Source: Bacillota bacterium
GTDB lineage: Bacteria; Bacillota; Dethiobacteria; DTU022
DNA length: 32,806 bases
Reading direction: 5' to 3'
Assembly: GCA_029782095.1 (NCBI GenBank)
Contig: JAKOVL010000143.1
Coordinates: 1 to 32,806, forward strand
Shown: positions 6,769 to 14,630 of the stretch, piece by piece
Position numbering within the stretch: position 1 is the first letter of the stretch
Layout: each line of letters opens with the position of its first letter
The notes under the pieces: model-generated
The model's input: only the letters and a program-made list of their open reading frames with translations
Told to the model about the DNA's origin: nothing
Database searches by the model: none
Position numbers and translations under genes: made by a program

Positions 6769-8069
6769 TCGGCGATAAGCAATCGCAACAGGGCCAGGGC
6801 CAGTACCGCCAGCGCTCCCTGGCGGATTCTAAAATCGGCCAGGCGTAAGCCAAGGTAGCATAGTCCCACCCCCTGCAGCAGCCAGGCGGCGGTAATCCAG
6901 CCGGCCTTAAGCTGCAGCGGCGCAAACACGATTAGCAGCGCCGCCGTCAGGGCGAAAGCGCAAAAAGAAAATTCCCGCCCCCGGGCGGCCAGCCTCCTCA
7001 CCGCCAGGCCCAGCAGCAGGTAAAAGGCGGCCAGGGCCAGGGCAAACCAGCCCATCCGCAGCGGGTAAAGGGGCTGCAGGTTAAACCAACTCAGGCCGAA
7101 ATAACCGGCCGCCCCGGCAACCAGTAAAGCAGCGCCCTCCGCCGGCAGCGGGCGGCGGTGCGCGGTATAAAGAAGCAGGGGCAGGGCGCAGAAAAGCAGC
7201 AGAAAAAGGGTGAGAAAGGCCTGGTATCCTCCGGCGCCCAGATCCAGCATCTGGCCCTGGTAGCGCAGGACGGTAACCCCGGCCAGGAAAGAGATGGTCA
7301 AAATAAAGGAAATGACCCCGGTGAAGGCCCAGCGCTTGTAGTACGTCACCGCCAGGATGCCCAGGTTGAGCAGGACTAAATAGATCAGCAGGGGCATCAG
7401 GAATGGTTTCCCGGCGGCGAAAAGAAGGGGGTTTAGAAAAGCGGTCAGCAGCCCCAGCGCCGCCACCGCCGGAGCGTTCTGGTAAACAGACAGCAGGAAC
7501 GCCCCCAGGGTAATTACGACTAATAAGGCCATGCCCACGGTGGAAGGGAGAACATCGTAAAAATGGAAGGCGGCGAACACCGTAAAATAAAGCAGCGCCA
7601 CCCCGCCGCCGCTCAAACCATGGCCGTAGGCGATGTAGCCGCGCCGGCGGTTGAGCTCGCCGAAAATAAGCAGCGCCACCGCCGCGGCGGCGCCAATGGC
7701 GATACGGGTCATTTCGTTGATCCAGCCCCGGTCAAAGGCGTATTTCAAGAAAAATGCCGCCCCGAGGATAAATACCAGCACGCCGGCGCGGTTCAGCCAG
7801 ATCCCGCCGATTCTGGCCTCCAGGTCCCGCGGTTTGCCCCCGGCTTCCGCCGGAGCAGGGGTGGTCGGGGGCGCTGCGGGCGCAGCGGCGCCTTCCCGCG
7901 GGGCTGCCGGCTGCAGCCCCGTTTGCGGCTCCGCCGCCGCGGCGGCGCCATGCGTTTGCTCCAGGTAAGCCAGCCGCCGGCTGGCCGTGTCTAATCGCTG
8001 CTCTAGCTGCTGCTGTTGCTGCTTGAGGGATCTCAGTTCTTCGCGAAGCTGGCGCAACTCTTCGTTCAC
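6708..8069 (-). CDS. DUF2339 multi-pass membrane protein, N-terminal fragment
   Basis: DUF2339 proteins are large integral membrane proteins of unknown function. Residues 1-40 form a charged, Gln-rich coiled coil (ELRQLREELRSLKQQQQQLEQRL), about 45-85 are an Ala/Pro-rich linker, and from about 90 on there are ten or more hydrophobic helices with the family-typical ARIGGIWLNRAGVLVFILGAAFFLKYAFDRGWI. I prefer the GTG at 8067-8069, which has GAGGTG six bases upstream; the GTG at 8078 lies within that site. The frame ends early at 6708 (HVQNTFSSGTAPLR), and the rest of the protein continues in the neighbouring frame. The gene starts about 20 bases after the PHP gene and shares its promoter. The original full length would be about 610 residues. 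Confidence 0.85.
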   Translation of the reverse strand: MNEELRQLREELRSLKQQQQQLEQRLDTASRRLAYLEQTHGAAAAAEPQTGLQPAAPREGAAAPAAPPTTPAPAEAGGKPRDLEARIGGIWLNRAGVLVFILGAAFFLKYAFDRGWINEMTRIAIGAAAAVALLIFGELNRRRGYIAYGHGLSGGGVALLYFTVFAAFHFYDVLPSTVGMALLVVITLGAFLLSVYQNAPAVAALGLLTAFLNPLLFAAGKPFLMPLLIYLVLLNLGILAVTYYKRWAFTGVISFILTISFLAGVTVLRYQGQMLDLGAGGYQAFLTLFLLLFCALPLLLYTAHRRPLPAEGAALLVAGAAGYFGLSWFNLQPLYPLRMGWFALALAAFYLLLGLAVRRLAARGREFSFCAFALTAALLIVFAPLQLKAGWITAAWLLQGVGLCYLGLRLADFRIRQGALAVLALALLRLLIADWWVPYHVQNTFSSGTAPLR

Positions 8070-8090
8070 AGGAATCACCTCGCAGTTTTT

Positions 8091-8693
8091 TTATTCACAG
8101 CCTGCAGGATAGCAGCGGCCCGCTTTTAAGGCCGCCACCAGTCCGGAGACGTCGCGCAGGGAAACGGTGAAAATAGTGTAGCAGCGCCCGATTTCCGAAA
8201 TGAAATGGGCATCGCTGCCGCCGGTGCAAGGAAGATTCAGCTTTCGAGCCAGTTCCATGGCCAGCCGGTTCTCGAAGGACCGGTTGGCCCCATTGCAGGT
8301 TTCAATGGCGGCCAGCCCGCTTAAGCGTGCGGCACCGCCGCAGCCGTAGCCAACCCGGTAGGGGTGGGCCGCCACCACCGCTCCGCCGGCGCGGTTGACC
8401 GCCTCAATTAGCTCCCGGGCATCGTGGCCGGCCCCGCGGAAACAGCTCCAGCGGTGGATCTCTTCGCTGAATACCAGCATATGGCCGGAGCGGGTGGCTA
8501 CCTCGGCCCCAACAAAAACAACCAGGTTAAACCGGGGCGCCAGCTTCAAGAATATTTCACTTTTTTCGTAATTGCTGTGTTCAGTAATGGCCAGTCCATC
8601 CAGGCCCGCCGCTGCGGCGGCGGCCAAAACTTCCTCCGGCTCGCCGTAAGCGTCGTCCGAATTGGCCGTATGGACATGCAGGTCTATTTTCAC
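8091..8693 (-). CDS. PHP-domain metal-dependent phosphoesterase
   Basis: The 200-residue product has the metal-ligand motifs of the PHP family in order: DLHVHTANSD (residues 3-12), ITEHSNYEK (about 36), VAAHPYR (about 113) and GGSDAHF (about 157). PHP proteins hydrolyse phosphoesters such as nucleotides, oligonucleotides or histidinol phosphate using two or three metal ions. The short single-domain form, without a polymerase, cannot be assigned a substrate. It starts with GTG at 8691-8693 behind a GGGGG run. A near-consensus promoter lies 34 bases upstream, and the DUF2339 gene follows within about 20 bases, so the two form one transcript. Confidence 0.85.
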   Translation of the reverse strand: MKIDLHVHTANSDDAYGEPEEVLAAAAAAGLDGLAITEHSNYEKSEIFLKLAPRFNLVVFVGAEVATRSGHMLVFSEEIHRWSCFRGAGHDARELIEAVNRAGGAVVAAHPYRVGYGCGGAARLSGLAAIETCNGANRSFENRLAMELARKLNLPCTGGSDAHFISEIGRCYTIFTVSLRDVSGLVAALKAGRCYPAGCE

Positions 8694-8726
8694 CTATCTT
8701 TTTCCCCCAGCGTTAATATTTACCTA

Positions 8727-8755
8727 ATTATACACCAGGATATGCTAAATGTAAA
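8727..8755 (-). promoter_or_regulatory. Sigma-A promoter of the PHP-DUF2339 operon
   Basis: On the minus strand TTTACA (8750-8755) and TATAAT (8727-8732) are separated by exactly 17 bases. Transcription would begin near 8720, 27 bases before the GTG of the PHP gene. The remaining 8756-8999 stretch up to the plus-strand flavoprotein gene shows no further feature I can support. Confidence 0.75.
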
Positions 8756-8999
8756 AGCGGCGCTCATAAGCGTCGCTCCTTGCGGTAAACTAGGCAGGTG
8801 GAAAAGAGGATACTCCGGGCCGCCGGGTCTCAGGTGCGGCTGGAAAAATGCATCAGCCGCCGCTCTGGCGCGGCATAAAAAACAGAAGGGATAGGCAGGC
8901 TCACAGGGAAATGATAACGAGGAAATAACTTGAAGGCAGCCTGCGCTGCGGCGCCAGGTTTTAGCCACGACTTATTCTTCGTCAAAGGAGCGGATAGAG

Positions 9000-10196
9000 G
9001 TGTGCAATAGTAAAACTTTTTCCTGCGGGCCGGGCGACGGCTGCTACGACGTGGCGGTGGTGGGTGCCGGCCCCGCCGGGTGCCTCACCGCGGCCATAGC
9101 CGCGCGGGCAGGGCTCTCAGTGCTGCTGCTGGAAAAGAGGCGGCTGCCCCGGGATAAAATTTGCGGCGGGCTCATTTCTTCCCGCGCCCTGGCTTTACTG
9201 CCGCCCGGGGTGCTGCCGCCCCAGGGTGCCGGCAGCCCCGTTACCGCGGTGCGGGTGCACGGCCGCCGCGGCAGATCATACCTTTACCGCTCCAGCGAGT
9301 TGCTGGGCATGGTGGTGCGCCGCGGCCACTTCGACTTTCTCCTGTCCAGCTACGCCAGCGCCTGCGGCGCCGTGCTGGTGCAGGAAAGCCCCCTGGTGCA
9401 CCTGGAAATGCAGCATCAGGGCCCGGCGCCCTGGCAAAGCCTTTACCGGCTGCATTGCGGCGGTCCCGCGCCGGCAACTTATCATGCCCGCTGCGTGGTC
9501 GGCGCCGACGGAGCGCGCAGCCGCTGCGCCCGTCTCTTCGGCTTGCGGCGCCAGGAACTGCTGCGCCCGGCGGGATGGGGCTACACCAAAACGGTGGAGC
9601 CACCTCCAGACGGCGCGGCAGAGGCGGAAACGGTCCACTTTTTTACCCTGCCGCACCTGGGGGGGCTGGGCTGGTCCTTCCCCGGGGAGGGCTTTGTTAA
9701 CCGCGGCGTGGGCGCGCCGTTCAAGCCGTCCCTGCTGAAGCGGGAATACCGGCGCCTCTTTCCGGAGACAACCGCCGCAGCCGGGGCGGCCGCCTGGCCC
9801 CTGCCCTTTACCGGCCCCCTGCTCAAACCTGCCCGGGGCAATCTGCTTCTGGTGGGCGACGCCGCCGGACTGGTTGATCCTTTTTCCGGCGAAGGAGTCT
9901 ACAACGCCCTTAAAAGCGCCCTTCTGGCCGGCTGCGCCCTGAAAAACGCTTTTTCGGAAAAGCGAGCCGCCGGGCCGCTGTATCACCGCCTTTTCCGCGC
10001 CCATTTCGGCCGCGGTTTTATCCCGGCCATGGCCGGTGCGGCGCTGCTCCATGCCCGCTGCCTGCTCAACCCGGCCGGCATGCCGCGCTCCATCGCCGCC
10101 ATCATGCTCAACCGCCATTGGTTCAAGCGCGATCTGGGACCTGCCATTCTCAAAGACCATCTTTACTGCGAAGAGGGGGTAAAAACGTGGAGCTAA
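9000..10196 (+). CDS. Geranylgeranyl-reductase-family FAD-dependent oxidoreductase
   Basis: This is a class of flavoprotein that saturates double bonds in isoprenoid chains, for example of chlorophyll, archaeal lipids or menaquinone. The Rossmann FAD motif is at residues 17-30 (DVAVVGAGPAGCLT), followed by LLLEKRRLPRDKICGGLIS, whose Lys-x-Cys-Gly-Gly is typical of the family. Further on come VVGADGARSRCARLFG and a second FAD motif, VGDAAGLVDPFSGEGVYNAL, near residue 285. The 398-residue length is normal. The start is GTG at 9000 with AAAGGAG upstream; the first 15 residues contain three cysteines (MCNSKTFSCGPGDGC), which is unusual. It overlaps the following prenyltransferase by 10 bases, so the pair is almost certainly co-translated and acts on the same lipid. 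The exact substrate is inferred, not shown. Confidence 0.85.
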   Translation: MCNSKTFSCGPGDGCYDVAVVGAGPAGCLTAAIAARAGLSVLLLEKRRLPRDKICGGLISSRALALLPPGVLPPQGAGSPVTAVRVHGRRGRSYLYRSSELLGMVVRRGHFDFLLSSYASACGAVLVQESPLVHLEMQHQGPAPWQSLYRLHCGGPAPATYHARCVVGADGARSRCARLFGLRRQELLRPAGWGYTKTVEPPPDGAAEAETVHFFTLPHLGGLGWSFPGEGFVNRGVGAPFKPSLLKREYRRLFPETTAAAGAAAWPLPFTGPLLKPARGNLLLVGDAAGLVDPFSGEGVYNALKSALLAGCALKNAFSEKRAAGPLYHRLFRAHFGRGFIPAMAGAALLHARCLLNPAGMPRSIAAIMLNRHWFKRDLGPAILKDHLYCEEGVKTWS

Positions 10197-11110
10197 GGCT
10201 GTCCCGCCTGCCGGTTCTGTTAAGGCTGTTCCCCCGGGCCTCCCGGCTGCCGTTCCTGGCCGGCTCTCTCATCCCCGTAACTTTGGGCGCCGCCCTGGCC
10301 CACGCAGAAACGGGCGCCATCCTGCTGCCGCGTTTTTTACTGACCGCCGGGGGCATGGCCTGCGCCCACCTTTCGGTGAATATGTTCAATGACTATTTTG
10401 ACTATCGCTACGGCGTGGACAAAGCCCACCCGCCCCAGCCCTTGCACGGGGGCAGCCAGGTCATCCAGGAGGGGCTGGAAAGCGCGGCCGAATACCTGGG
10501 CCAGGCCCTGTTTACTGGCGCTGCAGCCATCGCTATCGCCCTGATCCTGGCGCTGCAGGCGGGCCCGGCGGTGCTGCTCTTCGCCGCCCCGGGGGCATTC
10601 CTGGGATATTTCTACTCGGCCCGGCCCCTGCTTTTAAGCTGGCGCGGCCTGGGCGAACTTTCCACCGGCATCTGCTTCGGGCCCCTGGCCGTATGCGGTT
10701 CTTACTTCGTCCAGCTGCAAAGGCTCTCCGCCGGCGCCGCACTGCTGTCGCTGGTGCCCGGGGCGCTGATCACTGCCCTGCTTTTTGTCAACCAGTACCC
10801 CGACTACCGCCAGGACCGCCTCGCCGGCAAGAAAACCCTGGTGGTGCGCTTCGGCCCGCGGCGCGCCCTGCCGCTTTTATTCATGCTGCTGGTCGCCGGG
10901 TTCATTCCCCTGCAGGCGGGGCTTATCACCCGCTTCAGTCCGCTGCCGGCCCTGCTCCTTGCCGCCGCCGGAGCCGCCCCCGCCGCCGCTGCTGCATCTC
11001 TCCTGTTCCGGCAAAAAGAGCCGGCCGAGGATAACATGCCCGGCCGGCTGATGCTTCTTTCTTATACCCTGGCCAATTCCACTCTGCTGCTGATCCTCTT
11101 CCTGCCGTAA
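10187..11110 (+). CDS. UbiA/MenA-family prenyltransferase
   Basis: This is an integral membrane enzyme that attaches a polyprenyl chain to an aromatic acceptor; MenA makes demethylmenaquinone from 1,4-dihydroxy-2-naphthoate. The first Asp motif is NDYFDYRYGVD (residues 68-78), followed by HGGSQVIQEGL as in MenA-like proteins. The second Asp motif is NQYPDYRQDRLAGKKT (about 203-218). Seven to nine hydrophobic helices fill the 307 residues. I chose GTG at 10187 (GAGGGGG seven bases upstream) over an ATG at 10118 that lies inside the upstream gene. The overlap with the geranylgeranyl-reductase-like gene argues for one pathway. Other menaquinone genes are not in the window, so MenA itself is likely but not certain. 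Confidence 0.85.
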   Translation: MELRLSRLPVLLRLFPRASRLPFLAGSLIPVTLGAALAHAETGAILLPRFLLTAGGMACAHLSVNMFNDYFDYRYGVDKAHPPQPLHGGSQVIQEGLESAAEYLGQALFTGAAAIAIALILALQAGPAVLLFAAPGAFLGYFYSARPLLLSWRGLGELSTGICFGPLAVCGSYFVQLQRLSAGAALLSLVPGALITALLFVNQYPDYRQDRLAGKKTLVVRFGPRRALPLLFMLLVAGFIPLQAGLITRFSPLPALLLAAAGAAPAAAAASLLFRQKEPAEDNMPGRLMLLSYTLANSTLLLILFLP

Positions 11111-11179
11111 ACGGCACAGCAGCAGGGAGAAGTCCTTAACTGAAACCGCATCCCTGTTCAACTCCGGCTGAACCGCGGA

Positions 11180-13939
11180 TCAACTGCGCTGCGGTGCAGG
11201 CCGCCGCAGTCTCCACCGGCTCACCCCGAGCAGCTTCCACAACTCTCCGAAAAGCAGGGTGGAGAAGCTCAACAGAACAACTCCCAGCCACTGGGAAAGG
11301 TTCAGGTCAACGACCTTGAAAATACCCTGCAGGAAAGGATGGAGCAGCACCACCAGCTGCAGCGGTGCAGAAATTAGCACCGCCAGCAGCAACTGCCTGT
11401 TGCCGAAGAGGCCCCGCCGCACCACCGAATCATGCAGAGAGCGGAAATTAAAGACATGGACCAGCTGGCTTAAAGCGAGGGTGGCAAAGGCCATGGTCTG
11501 CCCCGCCGCGTGCGAGTGGCCGCTGCCCAGGGAGTAGGCGATCAGCGTAATGGCAGCGATATACAAACCGAAGGCCGCAAGGGTGCGCCCCGAGCCGGCG
11601 GCAAAAATCCCTTCGCCGGGAGGGCGGGGCGGGCGGGCCATGGTCCCTTTTTCCGCCGGCTCCACCCCCAGGGCTAGGGCGGGCAGGCTATCGGTAACCA
11701 GGTTGACCCACAGGATCTGAATGGGCAGCAGCGGCAGCGGCCAGCCCAGTAGAATGGCTGCCAGAATGGTTAAGATTTCTCCGATGTTGCAGGAAAGCAG
11801 GAAATGCACCGCCTTCTTGATGTTGTCAAAGATGATTCGTCCCTCTTCCACGGCCCGGACAATGGTGGCGAAATTATCGTCGGCCAGGATCATTTTTGAT
11901 GCCTCCCGGGCCACCGCGGTGCCGGTGCGGCCCATGGCGATGCCGATATCGGCCTTTTTCAGGGCGGGGGCATCGTTGACCCCGTCGCCGGTCATGGCCA
12001 CGATCTCTCCCCGCGCCTGCAGGGCTGACACGATGCGCAGCTTGTGCTCCGGGGAGACGCGGGCAAAAATCGCCGTCCGCTCCACCCGCTCCTCCAGGGC
12101 TTCCTGGGAAAGCTGGTCCAGCTCCGCTCCGGTCAGCGTCTCTTCCGCCGCCGCAGCCAGGCCCAGTTCGCGCCCCACCGCCAGGGCGGTTTCGCGGAAG
12201 TCTCCGGTAATCATTTTTACTTTGATCCGGGCGCGGCGGCACAGCTCCACCGCGCCGGCCGCCTCGGGGCGGGGCGGGTCGATCATGCCCATGAAGCCGA
12301 TCAGAATCAGATCCTGCTCCGCCTCTTCCGCCTGCAGCGGCGCTTCGCCGGGCGGCAGGGGGCGCAGGGCAAAGGCCAGCACCCGCAGCGCCTCTTCGGA
12401 CATGCTGCGGTTTACCGCCGCCAGCTTCTCCCGCAGCCCGGCGGTAAGCTCTTCCGGCCCCCCGGGGCCCAGCCAGTAGCGGCACCGTTCCAGGACCAGG
12501 TCGGGGGCGCCCTTGGTCAAGAGCCAGGGGCCTTCGCCCGGCAGGGCAGGATGGCCCAGCACCCCGCTGTGGACGGTACTCATACGCTTGCGCTCCGCGT
12601 CAAAGGGATATTCAAAGCGTCGGGGCAGGGCCCGGACCAGCTGCTCCGCCCTCAGCCCGGCCCTGGCCGCTGCTGCCAGCAGCGCCGCCTCGGTGGGATC
12701 GCCCACTACGCTGACAGGCTCTGTCGCACCCCCGCCGCCGGCGCCGCTTTCGCCGCCGTAAAGCACGCAGGCGTCATTACAGAGAGCGCCGATGGTTAGA
12801 AGAAGCTGCAGGTGCGGCTTATCCTCCGGGGTCTCCGCCCTTTCCCCCAGGTAGAAGCCGCCTTCAGCGCCATAACCTTCTCCCGTAACTTTATACAGCC
12901 CCGCGGCGCAAAAGGCGCGCCGCACGTTCATGGCATTCTGGGTCAGGGTGCCCGTTTTATCGGAGCAGATCACCGTGGCTGCACCCAGGGTCTCCACGGC
13001 GGGCAGCTTGCGAATAATCGCCCGGCGCGCCGCCATGCGCTGCACTCCCAGGGCCAAAACCACGGTAACAATAGCCGGAAGCCCTTCGGGGATTCCGGCC
13101 ACGGCCAGGCTTACCGCCACCAGGAACATGCCGAACGCTTCATTGCCCCGCAGTACCCCCAGGATAAAGATGACGGCGCAGAGAAGCAGCACCATCAGGC
13201 CCAGCTGCCGGCCCAGCCGGGCCAGTTTCTTCTGGAGGGGCGTCTGCTCGGCCTCCACCCCCTGGATTAACCCGGCGATGCGGCCGATTTCCGTATGCAT
13301 CCCCGTTGCCGTCACCAGCGCCCGGGCGCGGCCGGAAGTAACCATGGTGCCCATAAACACAGCATTTTTCTGCTCCGCCGGGGGGAGCGGCCCGGCTGCC
13401 GTAAAAGAAGCATCTTTCTCCACCGGCAAAGATTCTCCCGTCAGGGTCGACTCGTTGACCTGCAGATTGGCCCCCTCCAGAAGAAGGGCGTCCGCCGGAA
13501 CCAGGTCGCCGGCATCCAGCAAAACCAGGTCGCCCGGCACCAGCTCCCGGGCCGGAATTTCACGCGTTTCCCCCTGGCGCACCACCTTGGCTGTGGGGGC
13601 GGCCAGGGTCTGCAGCGCAGCCAGGGATTTTTCCGCCTTATACTCCTGCACCACGCCGAGAATGGCATTAATGAGCACCACAATGAATATAACCGCGGCG
13701 TCGGTGACTTCGCCCAAAAGCAGGGCGATGACCGCTGCGCCCAGAAGCAGCAGCACCAGGAATTCACGGAATTGCAGCAGGAACATCATCCACACGGAAA
13801 TCCCTTTTTTCTCCTTTAGCTCGTTGTAGCCATGGGCTGCGCGCCGCTCCTGCACCGCCGCCTGCGTCAAGCCTTTAACTGGATCCGCCTGCAGCGCCTG
13901 CACCGCCTCATCTATGGCCAGTCTCCTCCACTTGTCCAC
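11180..13939 (-). CDS. P2A-type cation-transporting ATPase (Ca2+/Mn2+), under a Mn2+ riboswitch
   Basis: This is a P-type ATPase of about 919 residues with all core motifs (numbered from a TTG at 13945): TLTGES (168-172), PEGLP in M4 (286-290), the phosphorylation site DKTGTLT (329-335), KGAPD (478-482) and TGDGVNDAP (652-660). The transport-site residues of SERCA/PMR1 pumps are kept: Glu in PEGLP, NIGE in M5 and NLVTDSLP in M6. It therefore moves Ca2+ and/or Mn2+. I prefer the GTG at 13939 because GGGAGG lies 7 bases upstream; the TTG at 13945 is too close to that site. A yybP-ykoY Mn2+ riboswitch precedes it, which favours a role in Mn2+ export. It converges with the prenyltransferase gene. 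In SERCA terms the site II ligands are all present, and the C-terminus has four further helices. Confidence 0.93.
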   Translation of the reverse strand: MDKWRRLAIDEAVQALQADPVKGLTQAAVQERRAAHGYNELKEKKGISVWMMFLLQFREFLVLLLLGAAVIALLLGEVTDAAVIFIVVLINAILGVVQEYKAEKSLAALQTLAAPTAKVVRQGETREIPARELVPGDLVLLDAGDLVPADALLLEGANLQVNESTLTGESLPVEKDASFTAAGPLPPAEQKNAVFMGTMVTSGRARALVTATGMHTEIGRIAGLIQGVEAEQTPLQKKLARLGRQLGLMVLLLCAVIFILGVLRGNEAFGMFLVAVSLAVAGIPEGLPAIVTVVLALGVQRMAARRAIIRKLPAVETLGAATVICSDKTGTLTQNAMNVRRAFCAAGLYKVTGEGYGAEGGFYLGERAETPEDKPHLQLLLTIGALCNDACVLYGGESGAGGGGATEPVSVVGDPTEAALLAAAARAGLRAEQLVRALPRRFEYPFDAERKRMSTVHSGVLGHPALPGEGPWLLTKGAPDLVLERCRYWLGPGGPEELTAGLREKLAAVNRSMSEEALRVLAFALRPLPPGEAPLQAEEAEQDLILIGFMGMIDPPRPEAAGAVELCRRARIKVKMITGDFRETALAVGRELGLAAAAEETLTGAELDQLSQEALEERVERTAIFARVSPEHKLRIVSALQARGEIVAMTGDGVNDAPALKKADIGIAMGRTGTAVAREASKMILADDNFATIVRAVEEGRIIFDNIKKAVHFLLSCNIGEILTILAAILLGWPLPLLPIQILWVNLVTDSLPALALGVEPAEKGTMARPPRPPGEGIFAAGSGRTLAAFGLYIAAITLIAYSLGSGHSHAAGQTMAFATLALSQLVHVFNFRSLHDSVVRRGLFGNRQLLLAVLISAPLQLVVLLHPFLQGIFKVVDLNLSQWLGVVLLSFSTLLFGELWKLLGVSRWRLRRPAPQRS

Positions 13940-14147
13940 AGGCAAACCTCCCTTGCACTATAAATGGCCCTTATTTATACCAGCATCTCCATACCCGGTT
14001 ATTCTCGCCCCCTCTTCCGTGGGGACAGGATGGAAGCGGGGCCGGCTGCCGCAATAGCACCACCCTTAGTTTAACCTAAATGGGCCGGAGTCCGGCTGCA
14101 TCTTGCGCTTCCCGCTCCGGGCCTTTTGGTCTGCAGTTAAACGTCGC

Positions 14148-14187
14148 AGAAAAAAAGACCTTTGGCGCGATTAAGCGTCAAAGGTCT
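14148..14187 (-). terminator. Intrinsic terminator in the riboswitch expression platform
   Basis: On the minus strand AAGACCTTTG-ACGC pairs with GCGC-CAAAGGTCTT across a short loop, followed by a run of seven T. The 5' arm shares the CCTTTG bases that close helix P1 of the upstream aptamer. Ligand-bound aptamer and terminator are therefore mutually exclusive, the classic transcriptional ON-switch layout. Confidence 0.85.
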
Positions 14188-14280
14188 TGCTGCCCGATGA
14201 AAGGCGGGGGACCAGGTATGCTCTACCGTGATTGTTGGCCCCGCACGACAGGTTCGACCCTGCCAGCTACTCCCCTTCTG
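14179..14280 (-). ncRNA. yybP-ykoY manganese riboswitch
   Basis: Read on the minus strand, the segment begins AAGGGGAGTAGC and ends GCAGCAAGACCTTTG. It contains GAGCATACCTGGTCCC, with the ACCTGG loop sequence (plus strand 14212-14217). These are the signature conserved blocks of the yybP-ykoY family, in which the L1 and L3 loops form the Mn2+ site. It starts within a few bases of the predicted transcription start and is followed by an intrinsic terminator. The first gene downstream is the P2A ATPase, about 210 bases on. From known family members, Mn2+ binding should stabilise P1 and allow read-through. The about 200 bases between terminator and gene hold no recognised feature. Confidence 0.88.
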
Positions 14281-14285
14281 TCCGG

Positions 14286-14314
14286 ATTATACCCTTGTCC
14301 CCACATCCTGTCAA
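14286..14314 (-). promoter_or_regulatory. Consensus sigma-A promoter of the riboswitch-ATPase unit
   Basis: On the minus strand a perfect TTGACA (14309-14314) and a perfect TATAAT (14286-14291) are 17 bases apart. Transcription would begin near 14279, at the 5' end of the riboswitch aptamer. A full-strength promoter followed by a conditional terminator is typical of riboswitch control. Confidence 0.92.
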
Positions 14315-14354
14315 CAAGCACAAAAATCAAAGACTCCCCGTCCCGCAGTTTATT

Positions 14355-14579
14355 TTAAGGAAAGCGGCTATAGACAAGGTCCAGCAGGGCTATGATGATT
14401 TTACTGGGGTTGATCAGGTTGGCTTCCGAGACAACCACGGCAGCGTAGAGCGTGGCCACAAGCCACAGTGCCGCCACCAGGACCGTCATTTTGCGCGGCT
14501 CGGCCCGCCGGGACAGCAGGACTACCTCTCCTGCGCCCACCCCAACCAGCAGGGCAACAACCGCAATTAGGATGAACAT
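14355..14579 (-). CDS. Small two-helix membrane protein, candidate germinant-receptor D subunit (operon 2)
   Basis: The 74-residue protein has two hydrophobic helices (about residues 1-22 and 31-51) and ends NPSKIIIALLDLVYSRFP. It aligns with the 75-residue product at 18706-18933, sharing LW-L-A-YA, VVS--NL, NP---II and Y-RF, and occupies the same place at the end of the second ger operon, 51 bases after gerC. Small two-helix D proteins encoded in or beside gerA-type operons modulate receptor function in Bacillus. Assignment to that class rests on size, topology and position. The ATG at 14577-14579 follows a GGGGTG site. Confidence 0.75.
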   Translation of the reverse strand: MFILIAVVALLVGVGAGEVVLLSRRAEPRKMTVLVAALWLVATLYAAVVVSEANLINPSKIIIALLDLVYSRFP

Positions 14580-14630
14580 GTCCGCACCCCACTTTCATGG
14601 TGTTATTCAGCAGCAACCGCCCGCCGGGTT

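Noticed and set aside
9276-10160. 294-residue open frame on the minus strand
   Set aside because: It is antisense to the FAD reductase, whose motifs are clear; the frame has no ribosome site and no recognisable protein.
12930-13829. 299-residue open frame on the plus strand
   Set aside because: It is antisense to the P-type ATPase and rich in Ser, Thr and Arg, as expected for the complement of a GC-rich gene.
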